The notes: a model not told the origin generated them from the letters alone. A DNA stretch of 36,352 bases from Oscillospiraceae bacterium (GCA_024684395.1 JAIKWY010000024.1:1-36352), one strand, 5' to 3'; positions 1 through 8,972 are shown, counted from the stretch's first letter. Translations and numbers: made by a program.

Positions 1-1003
1 TTGTCACTTCGAGCTTGATCTTGGCGGGCGAAAAGACATACCGGGTGTTGTACAGCAGGATCCTGTAATGCATGTCGATCTTTTGCAGATAGGCGGAGCG
101 TGACAGACCCGCATATTTCCGGACAGCACAGGCGGTCTCCATCGTGTCGAGCATCCGGGAATCACTCACGGTCTCTGTATCGAAGACCCATTCCCTGCCC
201 GTAAATTCGCCGCTGATACAGCCGACAAGCCGAAGATCCCGGATCTTGGTATTGCCAGCCGTGATGTACAAGACCTCGTCATCGCTGCCGCCAAGCCCAG
301 CCAGAAAGCTGCCGTTCTCGGAAAAGCCGATCTGTCCGTATTCCTCGGAGGGATGCGTCAGAATGCCGCTGATCCGGCTGATCTGCGTGGAGGTATAGGC
401 ATAGATGTCCTTGACGAACTGCCAGTCATAGGGCTCCGCCGGTGCGGGAACGGCATAGACGACCAGAACAGACGCTATGAATACCGGCGCCAGCCTTGTG
501 CTATGCTCTTTTGGCTCGGGGTAGCCGCTCTTCTGCCAGCGGCGCTGGATCTCCTCGGTGATATGGAGGAGCAGCAGCAGGCAGATCAGCGCAAATCCCG
601 CCTTCGGGATGTCCCATCCGCACACCGTTCCGGCGATGCAATAGCCGAAGAGCGCCGCCGCAACGAGTCTTTTCAGCCAGATGCTGCGGTCTGCCAATAG
701 TCCCACAAGCCATGCCCCGGCGGAAAAGCAGAGGATCCAGAGCACCCAGAAATATTCCTCGATGAACGCTTCCCGGTAGTCCTCCCCTGCCGCCAGCCAT
801 ACGCCGCCCAGAAAGCATACCGTGATGCCGGAGGCGAGCAGCTTCCGCCGACTGTGGCGCAGCAGGATCAGCAGGAGCGTCACGATCACGCTGATGCCGT
901 AGGGCAGGAGGCTGTCCTGGGGGATGCCTGATTCGCCGCCAAACAGCATCAGGAACAGCAGCGAGAGCGGCAGGATCCGGAGAATGTCATAGACGATATT
1001 CAT
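1..1003 (-). CDS. Transglutaminase-like multi-spanning membrane protein, N-terminal part (runs off the left edge)
   Basis: An open frame runs leftward from an ATG at 1003 to base 1 without a stop, giving at least 334 residues; the C-terminus lies outside the window. The visible part begins MNIVYDILRILPLSLLF and holds about five or six hydrophobic segments in roughly the first 190 residues (for example residues around 10-25, 35-55, 65-80, 90-110, 125-145 and 178-192). A soluble, mostly beta extracytoplasmic stretch follows. This matches the N-terminal membrane region of TgpA/DUF3488-type transglutaminase proteins, which usually follow MoxR and DUF58 genes. The start overlaps the DUF58 stop in an ATGA (1003-1000), indicating translational coupling. 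The transglutaminase catalytic core is not in view, so the family name rests on topology and gene order. Confidence 0.72.
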   Translation of the reverse strand, partial: MNIVYDILRILPLSLLFLMLFGGESGIPQDSLLPYGISVIVTLLLILLRHSRRKLLASGITVCFLGGVWLAAGEDYREAFIEEYFWVLWILCFSAGAWLVGLLADRSIWLKRLVAAALFGYCIAGTVCGWDIPKAGFALICLLLLLHITEEIQRRWQKSGYPEPKEHSTRLAPVFIASVLVVYAVPAPAEPYDWQFVKDIYAYTSTQISRISGILTHPSEEYGQIGFSENGSFLAGLGGSDDEVLYITAGNTKIRDLRLVGCISGEFTGREWVFDTETVSDSRMLDTMETACAVRKYAGLSRSAYLQKIDMHYRILLYNTRYVFSPAKIKLEVT

Positions 1004-2160
1004 AGGCATATCCCCCTCGTCAGATCACTGTCCGGTGCGATACAGAGCAGTGTGCAGCTCCTGTGACCGGATACATCGGGCAATTCCCCTTCCCCGATAT
1101 AGCAGAGGACAACCGTCATCCCGTTCTGCTCCAGCACCCTGAGCAGTGCATCCGCTGCCGCATCCCACGTTGACAGGATCAGGAACGCCATCGAGCTGTC
1201 AAGCAGATCCTGCCGCTGCAATGCCGCTTCATACAGGCGCTCGTGCGTGTGCAGGCTGCTGAACCGGATGTCGGACATGGCGTTGTAAAATGCCTCGAAT
1301 CGCTGCGTGTTTTCCACTGTCAGGCGGTACATTTCCTCGCCGAGATGGTACTCCGCCGCCCGGATGCTGCGGCAGCTGAAATAATACGAGACCGCCAGCG
1401 CCGTTTCCAGGATCTTGTTCTCCGCCGGGAGAAATTCCGGCTGTTCAAGACCGCTGCGGAGGGTGTCGGTGATGACGGCGATCTCCTGCTGGTCTGCACC
1501 GGTCATGAGCCGTGTCATGAGAGCACCCGTCCTTGCCGACTGGCTCCAGTTGATGAGCCTGCGGTCATCGCCGGGAACGTATTCCCTGCTGAGGACATCC
1601 AGCTCGGACTTGCTTCGCTCCGACGCCCGGACAGCATCGGAAAGGACGATGTCCCCGAGCGTCTCCGTCCGGATGAGCTGCGGCTTGACCACGGCGTGGA
1701 TGCACTCCTTGTTTTTGTACCGGATGCGGAACAGGCGGAAATAGTCCTGTATCTCGATCTCCTTGATGCCGATCTCGTATTCGCCACGGTATTTGCAGAT
1801 GAGCCTTGTCTCCTTTTCGATCCTCGAATTGGGTCGCAGCTCGTATTCCGTCTCATCGTCAAGGTCAGTGATGACAGAAAAATGTGAGAAGAACCGCACC
1901 CGGATGCTGACGAACTGGAGCGGGTACTCGTTGACCAGCGCAAAGCGGTAGCGGACAGGCTCATTGACCGAGACAAAGCGCTGTTCCAGCTCCTGATAGA
2001 TATGGAACAGCCAGTAGACCGCCAGCAGATAGCCTAAAGAGAACAGCGGCACCAGCGTCAGGAGCATGAAAAAGCCATACGTCACCACGCCGCCTTTCAG
2101 GCTGATGCCAATGACAGACAGCACCCAGAGACAAAACCAGATGATCCTGTTTCTTTTCAT
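1000..2160 (-). CDS. DUF58-domain membrane-anchored protein
   Basis: This protein of about 386 residues has two N-terminal hydrophobic segments (about residues 7-22 and 27-50). The DUF58 signature follows near the middle: REYVPGDDRRLINWSQSAR, matching the family pattern REY..GD..R.I.W..SAR. DUF58 proteins have a von Willebrand A-like fold and occur with MoxR ATPases, probably as envelope maturation or chaperone modules; the exact role is unknown. I chose the ATG at 2160 over the one at 2166 because the Shine-Dalgarno AAGGA lies 7 nt before 2160 and nearly abuts 2166. It is the second gene of the operon, 33 nt after the MoxR gene, and overlaps the next gene by 4 nt. Confidence 0.85.
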   Translation of the reverse strand: MKRNRIIWFCLWVLSVIGISLKGGVVTYGFFMLLTLVPLFSLGYLLAVYWLFHIYQELEQRFVSVNEPVRYRFALVNEYPLQFVSIRVRFFSHFSVITDLDDETEYELRPNSRIEKETRLICKYRGEYEIGIKEIEIQDYFRLFRIRYKNKECIHAVVKPQLIRTETLGDIVLSDAVRASERSKSELDVLSREYVPGDDRRLINWSQSARTGALMTRLMTGADQQEIAVITDTLRSGLEQPEFLPAENKILETALAVSYYFSCRSIRAAEYHLGEEMYRLTVENTQRFEAFYNAMSDIRFSSLHTHERLYEAALQRQDLLDSSMAFLILSTWDAAADALLRVLEQNGMTVVLCYIGEGELPDVSGHRSCTLLCIAPDSDLTRGICL

Positions 2161-2193
2161 AGTCATGTCCTTTGTATGGATGTTAAGCGGATC

Positions 2194-3111
2194 TTACAGC
2201 GGTATTTTTGTGTTATGGATGAGCTTCCGGAGGATGTCGTCCTTGTTTTCCCTGGCGATCTTCGCTTCGGAGGTCAGTGTCAGCCGATGTGTCAGCACGA
2301 ACGGCGCCACCGCCTTGACATCATCGGGCTTGACGAAATCCCGCCCCTCCAGGAATGCCCTTGCCTGCGATGCCCGGACAAGCGCCAGGACAGCTCTCGG
2401 GCTGGCACCGAGGACAAAGCGCTTTTCGTTCCGGGTCATCTCGGCGATGTTCCGGGCATAGCGCACGACCTCGTCCTTGATGGTGATCTTTGCCACCTGC
2501 TCCTTCATGCGGCACACATCCTCCGCCGTGATGATGCTTTCCACCGTCTCAACTGTTTTCCCGGCGAGCATGTTCTTTGTCATGCGCAGCTCCTCGTCCT
2601 CGCCGGGATAGTCGATGGTGAGCTTCATCATAAAGCGGTCGATCTGTGCTTCGGGCAGCGGATATGTCCCCATGAACTCCACCGGATTCTGCGTGGCGAT
2701 GACCATGAAGGGCTCCGGGAGCCGGTGCTTGACGCCGCTGACAGTGGTCTGTCCCTCCGCCATCGCCTCTAACAGGCTTGCCTGCGTCTTGGGCGATGTA
2801 CGGTTGATCTCGTCGGCAAGGACGATCTGATGCATGACCGCACCCTCACGGTACTCAAATTCCCCCGTCTTCATGTTGAAGACCTCCGTCCCCATCACGT
2901 CCGTCGGCAGTGTATCGGGCGTGAACTGGATCCTGCCAAAGTCGCAGGCCACCGATTTTGCAAGCGTGGAAGCCAGCGTCGTCTTGCCGACACCGGGGAT
3001 CCCTTCGAGCAGAATATGCCCGCCCGCCAGCAGGCAGATCAGCAGGTTCTCGACGGTTTCTTCTTTTCCGACAAAGTAGTCGTGTATATGTTGTTTCAGT
3101 TTCTGTATCAT
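2194..3111 (-). CDS. MoxR-family AAA+ ATPase
   Basis: A cytoplasmic AAA+ ATPase of 305 residues, the normal length for the MoxR family. Walker A is GIPGVGKTT (about residues 38-46). Walker B is IVLADEINR (about 95-103), followed by the typical TSPKTQASLLEAMAEGQ stretch and the sensor 1 region VIATQNPVEFMGTYPLPEAQ. MoxR ATPases are thought to remodel or activate partner proteins carrying von Willebrand A-like domains; the neighbouring DUF58 protein is the likely partner. The ATG is preceded by AGGAGG at a spacing of about 8 nt. It is the first gene of a three-gene leftward operon driven by the promoter at 3160-3189. Confidence 0.92.
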   Translation of the reverse strand: MIQKLKQHIHDYFVGKEETVENLLICLLAGGHILLEGIPGVGKTTLASTLAKSVACDFGRIQFTPDTLPTDVMGTEVFNMKTGEFEYREGAVMHQIVLADEINRTSPKTQASLLEAMAEGQTTVSGVKHRLPEPFMVIATQNPVEFMGTYPLPEAQIDRFMMKLTIDYPGEDEELRMTKNMLAGKTVETVESIITAEDVCRMKEQVAKITIKDEVVRYARNIAEMTRNEKRFVLGASPRAVLALVRASQARAFLEGRDFVKPDDVKAVAPFVLTHRLTLTSEAKIARENKDDILRKLIHNTKIPL

Positions 3112-3159
3112 GGAGAATCCCTCCTAAATTACTGTGCTGTCACGGAATGCTATATCTGG

Positions 3160-3189
3160 ATTATACCATAAATCAGAGCTGCATGTCAA
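3160..3189 (-). promoter_or_regulatory. Promoter of the MoxR operon
   Basis: Read on the minus strand, a perfect TTGACA (3189-3184) is followed 18 nt later by a perfect TATAAT (3165-3160) with an extended TGG just before it. It lies about 50 nt upstream of the MoxR start. Confidence 0.8.
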
Positions 3190-3204
3190 TGGTTCATACA
3201 AGGC

Positions 3205-3233
3205 TTGCTTTTTTTATAAAAGTATGTTATAAT
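3205..3233 (+). promoter_or_regulatory. Promoter of the dockerin peptidase gene
   Basis: TTGCTT (3205-3210), a T-tract, 17-nt spacing and TATAAT (3228-3233). It is back to back with the MoxR promoter, the two -35 boxes being only 15 nt apart. The -35 type recurs at several other promoters in this window. Confidence 0.75.
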
Positions 3234-3298
3234 AGTTTTATTGCCGCAATGCCGGCATAATGACATGACCCATCGTATTGGGAGCAAGGGGGAAATCC

Positions 3299-5635
3299 AT
3301 GAAAACTGTTAATAGAGCCGCTGCCTTTGTGACCGGACTGCTGATCGCTGCCACATCGGGCACAATCCTACCCGTTACAGCCGAGGAGACACAAGCCTCG
3401 CCCGGGCTGCATAGCTGTCTGCAATCGCTGCCAGCGCAGATGCAGGCGATGGCTACGGATCCGATCATCACTACCATGTCTGACGGCATCTCTGCCACGG
3501 CGGAGAAAACGCCTCTCCCGGATTCTTTCGATCTGCGGCGTGAGGGACTTGTCTCCCCTGTCAAGGAGCAGTCTCCCTACGGCACCTGCTGGGCGTTCTC
3601 TGCTATCAACAGCGTGGAGACCAGCCTGATCCAGCGGGAGCCGGACATTGACCTTTCCGAGTGGCATCTTGCCTATTACACATACTGCAACGCCTTTGGC
3701 TATCCGTACACCGCGGAGGATATCTTTGATGAGGGCAGCTTCGGCAGTGAACAGGAGGGCGGTATCCTGCTCAGCGGGATCGGACCAGTGTATGAATCAA
3801 AATGCCCGTATCAGAGCGATGAGATCCGCAGCTCTGAGAAAACGATGGACGAGGTCCGTGCAGAATCGGATTTCCGCGTCACTTCTTTACAATCTTTTGC
3901 TTACTGGAATCCGAATGGCGATGAAGCTACTACGATTGCGCAGCGTGATATCGTCAAGCGTGCAATTTACAGCGGCAAAGCAATAGATGCAGCGTATTCA
4001 GATGCCGATGAATGCCATAACGAGACCTATCACACCTATTACTACGATTATGATCTGATCGTGGATGCGGACAATGTCGGTGGTCACGCCATCAGTGTTG
4101 TCGGATGGGACGACAACATTCCCGCTTCCTACTTTAATTCCGATCCCGGCTGTGACGGCGCATGGCTCATCAAGAACAGCTGGGGCACCAACTGGGGCGA
4201 CGGCGGCTATTTCTGGATCTCCTACGGTGATCTGTCACTGGATGAGTTTACGGCTTTTGAAGCAGCCCCCGCCGAACCTGATGTTCATGTATATCAGTAC
4301 GATTCCTATGGTAAGTCCGGCAGCTACTCCATTGAGCCCTCAGGTGACACATCCGTCATGGCAGCGAATGTCTTCACAGCCGAGCATGACTGCTTCATGG
4401 AATCCGTGATGCTATGCAACACAGAGACCGACAGCCGCTGGGAGGTCACGATCTATACCGGTCTGACCGATCCTGCCGATCCCACCTCCGGTACCGCACA
4501 CACCGGCACGGATGTCACATTCCCGTATATCGGCTATGAGACGGTACCGCTGAAGGAAGCCGTTGAGCTGCACGAGGGCGAGCTGTTCTCCGTTGTGGCA
4601 CATATCACCAACGACGAAGGCGGCTTCCTTATTCCCTGTGAGAATGCTACGAAGAGCGAGTGGTATGACAGTGACGGCGATCAGCACATTGACAACAGCT
4701 CGTTTTCGCTCGAAATGCTCAACCGTGATTTCAATGAGGGCGAGAGCTTCTATAGTGCAGACGGCAAAACGTGGTTCGACCTCTACCTCGACGGTGAATC
4801 TGTTTCGGAATATGACGACCCGGATAACGGGATGGTGGACAGATATATCAACAAATACGGCAACATCTGCATCAAGGCAGTCACCCGTGACAAGAACGCC
4901 GTCATCTTCTCGGACTATTTCAAGAGCGTTGCCCCCGGCACGGAGATCTCCCTCAGCACCCATACGGATGCAGACATCTACTATGCGATCGACGGCGGCG
5001 ACTTCCAGCTCTATTCCAAGCCGATCACCGTCAACAAGCCGGTAAAGATCAGTGCCTATGCACAGACGGACGTGCCGAGCGTCTATACGCAGGAATATGA
5101 GATAGCGTCGGCTTCCCTCATCAGCCTGCTCGTCGAGGAAGATGGAGATTACTGGTATGCCACGAAGACGCAGGAGGACGATCCGCATGTGCTCCGTTAT
5201 TACACCTATGCGGATTGCGAAACGCTCCGGCTCATGCCGGTTTCGGCGGGTACAGTCACCATCGACGGTCAGGAGCTGCTCAACGGCGTGATGAATGAGA
5301 TCACGGTCGCCGAGCAGAACCAGATCATGACGCTCAGAGTCACACAGGAGGGGCTGCCTGCCTCGGAATACAAGCTCCTGCTCAACTATGCCGAATTACC
5401 GGACATCACAGCGAGCTACGAGAAGGGCGATGTCAACTGCGACGGTCTGGTGAACGCCTCCGATGCGGCACAGATCCTCATCTATGCGGCAGAGATCGGC
5501 GCAGGACATACACCAATGCTCCCGGATGAAGACTGGTACAGCCGGGGCGACTATAACAGCGACGGCGATGTCAACGCCACGGATGCTGCCTGCGTTCTGA
5601 TCTACGCTGCTAAACAGGGTGCAGGCGTAGGCTGA
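3299..5635 (+). CDS. Secreted papain-family (C1) cysteine peptidase with lectin-like domain and C-terminal dockerin
   Basis: A 778-residue secreted protein. A signal peptide covers about residues 1-30 (MKTVNRAAAFVTGLLIAATS). The C1 peptidase core carries all expected residues: oxyanion Gln91, nucleophile Cys97 in GTCWAFS, His263 in GGHAISVVGW and Asn293 in IKNSWGTNWGDGGYF. Next come a lectin-like beta domain often found after bacterial C1 cores (about 325-525), a chitobiase-C-like repeat (about 540-600) and a further beta module. A type I dockerin at about 710-775 has two calcium loops, DVNCDGLVNASD and DYNSDGDVNATD. The dockerin implies attachment to a scaffoldin of a cellulosome. I chose ATG 3299 over an in-frame TTG at 3278 because AAGGGGG precedes it and the signal peptide then begins correctly. 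Substrate specificity cannot be read from the sequence. Confidence 0.92.
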   Translation: MKTVNRAAAFVTGLLIAATSGTILPVTAEETQASPGLHSCLQSLPAQMQAMATDPIITTMSDGISATAEKTPLPDSFDLRREGLVSPVKEQSPYGTCWAFSAINSVETSLIQREPDIDLSEWHLAYYTYCNAFGYPYTAEDIFDEGSFGSEQEGGILLSGIGPVYESKCPYQSDEIRSSEKTMDEVRAESDFRVTSLQSFAYWNPNGDEATTIAQRDIVKRAIYSGKAIDAAYSDADECHNETYHTYYYDYDLIVDADNVGGHAISVVGWDDNIPASYFNSDPGCDGAWLIKNSWGTNWGDGGYFWISYGDLSLDEFTAFEAAPAEPDVHVYQYDSYGKSGSYSIEPSGDTSVMAANVFTAEHDCFMESVMLCNTETDSRWEVTIYTGLTDPADPTSGTAHTGTDVTFPYIGYETVPLKEAVELHEGELFSVVAHITNDEGGFLIPCENATKSEWYDSDGDQHIDNSSFSLEMLNRDFNEGESFYSADGKTWFDLYLDGESVSEYDDPDNGMVDRYINKYGNICIKAVTRDKNAVIFSDYFKSVAPGTEISLSTHTDADIYYAIDGGDFQLYSKPITVNKPVKISAYAQTDVPSVYTQEYEIASASLISLLVEEDGDYWYATKTQEDDPHVLRYYTYADCETLRLMPVSAGTVTIDGQELLNGVMNEITVAEQNQIMTLRVTQEGLPASEYKLLLNYAELPDITASYEKGDVNCDGLVNASDAAQILIYAAEIGAGHTPMLPDEDWYSRGDYNSDGDVNATDAACVLIYAAKQGAGVG

Positions 5636-5669
5636 TCCCCCTTCAATCTGTCAGAAAGGACGTTTTTTC

Positions 5670-6443
5670 ATGCTTGCCAATTATCATACACATACCGAGC
5701 GCTGCGGTCATGCGATCGGTGAGGACAGAGAATATGTCGAACAGGCGATCCGGAACGGGATACAGGTGCTCGGCTTTGCAGACCACTGTCCGTGGGTCTA
5801 TCCGGACGGCTACGTCTCCCCTACCCGGATGCGTCCGGAGGAACTGGATGGATATGTTTCCTCCTTGCTCAGCCTGAAACAGGAATATGCCGACGACATC
5901 ACGATCTACATCGGCTTTGAATCAGAGTACACGCCGGCGCTGCTCCCGGATCAGGATACGCTGCTGAAGGACTATCCCATAGATTACCACATCCTCGGAC
6001 AGCATTTTCTCGATCCCGAGCCGGACACGTTCTATACCGGCAATATCTTCCACGATGAAGCACTGCTTGAACGCTATGTGGACTCGGTCATTGAAGGCAT
6101 GGAAACAGGGCGCTATCTCTATCTGGCGCACCCCGATCTGATGGGCTTTTCCGGCGACCGCAGCATCTATGACAAGCATTACCGCCGGATCTGCGCATGG
6201 CTCAAAGAACACGACATGCCCGTGGAGATCAACATGTACGGCGTGATCGACCATCGTCACTACACCGACCCGCATTTCCTGGCGCTTGCCGGCGAATACG
6301 GTCTGACAGCCATCATCGGCTGCGATGCACACAAGCCCGTCATGCTCAACGACAAGGACGGGCAGGAGCAGTGCATCAGAATGGCAAAGAAAGCCGGATT
6401 GCAGCTCATCGACTACCTTCCCGGCTTCGGTCCGAAGCACTGA
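5670..6443 (+). CDS. PHP-family histidinol-phosphatase (HisJ/HisK type)
   Basis: A 257-residue cytoplasmic PHP-domain metallophosphoesterase. Metal ligands are visible in order: H6 and H8 in YHTHTERCGH, H39 in FADHCPW, E84 in IGFESEYTP, H112 in GQHF, H154 in LAHPDL, and D219/H221 in GCDAHKP. The length and the motif order fit the histidinol-phosphate phosphatases of Gram-positive bacteria, which hydrolyse L-histidinol phosphate in histidine synthesis. No other his gene is nearby, so related PHP phosphatases remain possible. AAAGGA precedes the ATG. The 34-nt gap from the peptidase gene holds no visible terminator, so read-through from it is likely. Confidence 0.82.
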   Translation: MLANYHTHTERCGHAIGEDREYVEQAIRNGIQVLGFADHCPWVYPDGYVSPTRMRPEELDGYVSSLLSLKQEYADDITIYIGFESEYTPALLPDQDTLLKDYPIDYHILGQHFLDPEPDTFYTGNIFHDEALLERYVDSVIEGMETGRYLYLAHPDLMGFSGDRSIYDKHYRRICAWLKEHDMPVEINMYGVIDHRHYTDPHFLALAGEYGLTAIIGCDAHKPVMLNDKDGQEQCIRMAKKAGLQLIDYLPGFGPKH

Positions 6444-6451
6444 ACAAACAG

Positions 6452-6488
6452 ATCCCCCCTCAGATCAGCGATCCGAGGGGGGATTTTC
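6452..6488 (+). terminator. Rho-independent terminator after the PHP phosphatase
   Basis: A perfect 10-bp stem (6452-6461 pairs with 6475-6484; ATCCCCCCTC with GAGGGGGGAT), a 13-nt loop and a short T-rich tail. It lies between convergent genes and may also slow the opposite transcript, although it lacks a T-run on the minus side. Confidence 0.8.
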
Positions 6489-6493
6489 TGCTA

Positions 6494-7111
6494 TTATTCA
6501 ACTATATCGTCCTCCGGCATGGGCAGCGGCGGCGGTGTCGGTGCAGCCGTCACGACCGGCTCGGGGTCGGGCTTGGGTGCTTCCGTATGGACAGCCGGTG
6601 CATCCGTCTGCTGTCCGTGCTCAGACGGCTCAACATGCGCCTCGGTATGCGGCGTGGAGCCTTCCGCAGGGGCAGTCGTTGAGGGCGTGAACGGCGCAGG
6701 CGGCGCTGTCATCGTCGGCTCGGGTACATCCGTCCCGACAGGTGTGTTGTTTTCCTCGTTGTAGTCATTGTTCTCGTAGGCGCCTCTGGTGTACTTCGGC
6801 ACTGTTGTTGTCGTTGTCTTCGTGGAGCGGGTCTCTTTCGCACGGGTCGGCATGGTAAAGGCTTCCGTTGTCTCGGGAACGATCTCCGCCTCGGTCACGG
6901 TCGTGGTCATGGTCTGCACACTTGCAACAGGCTGTGCGACCGTCTCAACACGCTTATTCGGCTTTCCGACCCAGATGGCAAGTCCGATGCCTACGACACA
7001 GACTGCCGCAATGCCGGAGATCAGCGTGATCCTGCGGCGCTTGCCGATCTGCTGCCGGCGTTCCCTTGCAGCCTCCAGTACTTCAGAGGCGATCTCCTCA
7101 TAGCTTTTCAC
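6494..7111 (-). CDS. Single-pass membrane protein with Thr/Pro-rich outer region, probable anti-sigma factor
   Basis: A 205-residue protein with a basic cytoplasmic N-terminus of about 27 residues, one membrane helix (about 28-48, LISGIAAVCVVGIGLAIWV) and a long low-complexity exterior rich in Thr, Pro, Glu and Ala. The exterior ends PPPLPMPEDDIVE. There is no recognisable enzymatic domain and no zinc-binding anti-sigma motif. Its start overlaps the end of the ECF-like sigma gene by 14 nt, the usual arrangement of a sigma factor and its membrane-bound anti-sigma factor. That role is inferred from position and topology only; the low-complexity tail could equally be a cell-wall-spanning linker. 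Confidence 0.65.
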   Translation of the reverse strand: MKSYEEIASEVLEAARERRQQIGKRRRITLISGIAAVCVVGIGLAIWVGKPNKRVETVAQPVASVQTMTTTVTEAEIVPETTEAFTMPTRAKETRSTKTTTTTVPKYTRGAYENNDYNEENNTPVGTDVPEPTMTAPPAPFTPSTTAPAEGSTPHTEAHVEPSEHGQQTDAPAVHTEAPKPDPEPVVTAAPTPPPLPMPEDDIVE

Positions 7112-7661
7112 CGAAATACCCCTCCTTTTCCATCAGCTTTTTCAGCTCCTGCCGAGCCTGATAGGCGGCAGAGACTGCGTGCTTCTCCGAGCAGCCCAGT
7201 ACCGTTGCGGATTCGAGATAGCTCAGACCCACAAAATAATGCAGATACAGGATATCCCTGTGCTTCCGTGACAGACGGAGCAGCGCACGGTGCAGCAGAC
7301 GCTTGGAATCATCGAGCTGCATCCTGTCTTCGAGCATCAGAAGATCGACATTGTCATTGTTCTCCCACTCCTGGAGCTCCTTCTCCGCATCGGACTTCCG
7401 CTGGAGCTTCTGCTTCACGCTCTCCTGTGCAAGGCTGCGGCAGTTCTTCATCAGGTAGGTCTTGACCTGGCTCTCTTCTTCCAGCGCAGGCTGTTCGGCA
7501 GCAAGTTCGATCAGCGCTTCCTCTGCGATATCCTCCGCATCCGGGATGCTGTGGACATAGCTGTTGACATACAGCAGCATGATGTCCCAGAACTGCTCCA
7601 CGATCTCCTGCATGGCGGATGTGTCGCCCTCCAGAAACCGGAGGTAGCTTTCGCATTCCAT
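7098..7661 (-). CDS. ECF-like RNA polymerase sigma-70 factor
   Basis: A 187-residue protein with the two-domain plan of group 4 sigma factors. Region 2 lies at about residues 10-75 (IVEQFWDIMLLYVNSYV, then DAEDIAEEALIELA). Region 4, a helix-turn-helix, lies at about 115-180 (LLRLSRKHRDILYLHYFVGLSYLESATVLGCSEKHAVSAA). Region 2 is weaker than usual in its core-binding and -10 motifs. AGGAG sits 7 nt before the ATG. It follows the phosphofructokinase gene by 81 nt with no terminator between, so it may be co-transcribed with it. The target regulon is unknown. Confidence 0.82.
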   Translation of the reverse strand: MECESYLRFLEGDTSAMQEIVEQFWDIMLLYVNSYVHSIPDAEDIAEEALIELAAEQPALEEESQVKTYLMKNCRSLAQESVKQKLQRKSDAEKELQEWENNDNVDLLMLEDRMQLDDSKRLLHRALLRLSRKHRDILYLHYFVGLSYLESATVLGCSEKHAVSAAYQARQELKKLMEKEGYFGEKL

Positions 7662-7742
7662 TTCGTTTCTCCTTTCTTGGTGTCTTTCTTTGTTCGGCTA
7701 TACGGCAAACAGCGGGATCTCTCTGTCCGGATCCTGTGCAGA

Positions 7743-8972
7743 TCACCGCATTTGCAGCGGACGCTGGAAATGCACCGGCATACCGTTGCGCATCATGATA
7801 TCGACCTCGCCCTGGATCAGCGGCAGGAAGTACGAGATCGCTGCATCAGTGACCTGATCATGCTCCGGAGAGATCCACTCTACCGGGAATTTCTTCTCTA
7901 AGTTGGCAACATTGACCGCATCGGTCATCTCGATCGTCACGGCATAGGGCACATCGCTCACACGGCGGAAATACATCATCTTTCCGGTATGCCCGTCCAG
8001 AGCAGCCCGCAGTGCCTCACGTCCGATGCTCTCCGCCTCGTCGATGTCCGTCTTGGAGCAGATATGCGAGGAGCAGCGCTGCATGACGTTCAGCTCGATG
8101 GAGCGTACCTTGCAGCCGATCTTCTCCGAGACAAGGCGTTCGAGATATTTTCCCACACCGGAGAGGTACTTGTGACCGAACACATCCTCCTTGCCGGACT
8201 GGAAATCCTCGATCCCGTTCTCCTCGGTATTCAGTGCCACGCCCTCGGATACGGCAACGACAACAGCCTTGTGCTTTGCCATTTCCCGACGCACATCCTC
8301 TATGAACCGATCCGCAGAGAAGGTCGTCTCCGGCAGATAGATCAGATGCGGCGCTTCCTCGCCGTTGGCACGCAGGATGCAGGTCGAAGCTGCCAGCCAG
8401 CCGCTGTGGCGTCCCATGATCTCGATGATCGTGACAGAGGGGATGCTGTAAACGCTGCTGTCCCGGATGATCTCCTGTGCCGTTGCTACGACATATTTCG
8501 CCGCAGAACCGAAGCCGGGCGTGTGATCCGTGATAGGCAGGTCGTTGTCGATCGTCTTGGGAACGCCGATGACACGGATATCCGAGCCGATGCTCTCCAG
8601 ATAGTCCGAGAGCTTCACGACCGTATCCATCGAATCATTGCCGCCGATGTAGAGGAAGATCTTGATCTGATGGACCTCGAGCGTATGCAGGATCTTCTCA
8701 TAGACCTCGGGGGCATCCTTGAATACTGGCAGCTTGTAGCGGCAGGAGCCGAGCATCGTAGAGGGGGTCTGCCGCAGCAGTTCCATATCCTCATTGGTGC
8801 GGATGATGGATTTCAGGTTGATCAGTTCGTCACCGATCATGCCCTCGATACCGTTGATAGAACCGAAGATGGCATCTGTCCGCTCGGACAGGAGCCCCTG
8901 CTTGAATGCGCCGATCAGGCTTGCGTTGATCGCACAGGTCGGACCGCCGGACTGCGCAATAGCAATATTCAT
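7743..8972 (-). CDS. pfp: Pyrophosphate-dependent 6-phosphofructokinase
   Basis: A 409-residue glycolytic enzyme that interconverts fructose 6-phosphate and fructose 1,6-bisphosphate. The nucleotide/PPi loop is SGGPTCAIN (about 8-16). The phosphoryl-donor motif is GGNDS (110-114), where Asp113 takes the place of the glycine found in ATP-dependent enzymes. PKTIDND (138-144) carries Lys139. Together Asp113 and Lys139 are the established signature of PPi dependence. MGRHSGWLAA (186-195) is the substrate-binding motif. A GGGAGG ribosome site precedes the ATG, and the promoter is at 9024-9052. PPi-using glycolysis is common in anaerobic cellulolytic Firmicutes. Confidence 0.92.
   Translation of the reverse strand: MNIAIAQSGGPTCAINASLIGAFKQGLLSERTDAIFGSINGIEGMIGDELINLKSIIRTNEDMELLRQTPSTMLGSCRYKLPVFKDAPEVYEKILHTLEVHQIKIFLYIGGNDSMDTVVKLSDYLESIGSDIRVIGVPKTIDNDLPITDHTPGFGSAAKYVVATAQEIIRDSSVYSIPSVTIIEIMGRHSGWLAASTCILRANGEEAPHLIYLPETTFSADRFIEDVRREMAKHKAVVVAVSEGVALNTEENGIEDFQSGKEDVFGHKYLSGVGKYLERLVSEKIGCKVRSIELNVMQRCSSHICSKTDIDEAESIGREALRAALDGHTGKMMYFRRVSDVPYAVTIEMTDAVNVANLEKKFPVEWISPEHDQVTDAAISYFLPLIQGEVDIMMRNGMPVHFQRPLQMR

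Noticed and set aside
3278-3298. In-frame TTG start upstream of the dockerin peptidase
   Set aside because: It lies before the AAGGGGG ribosome site and would put charged residues ahead of a normal signal peptide start.
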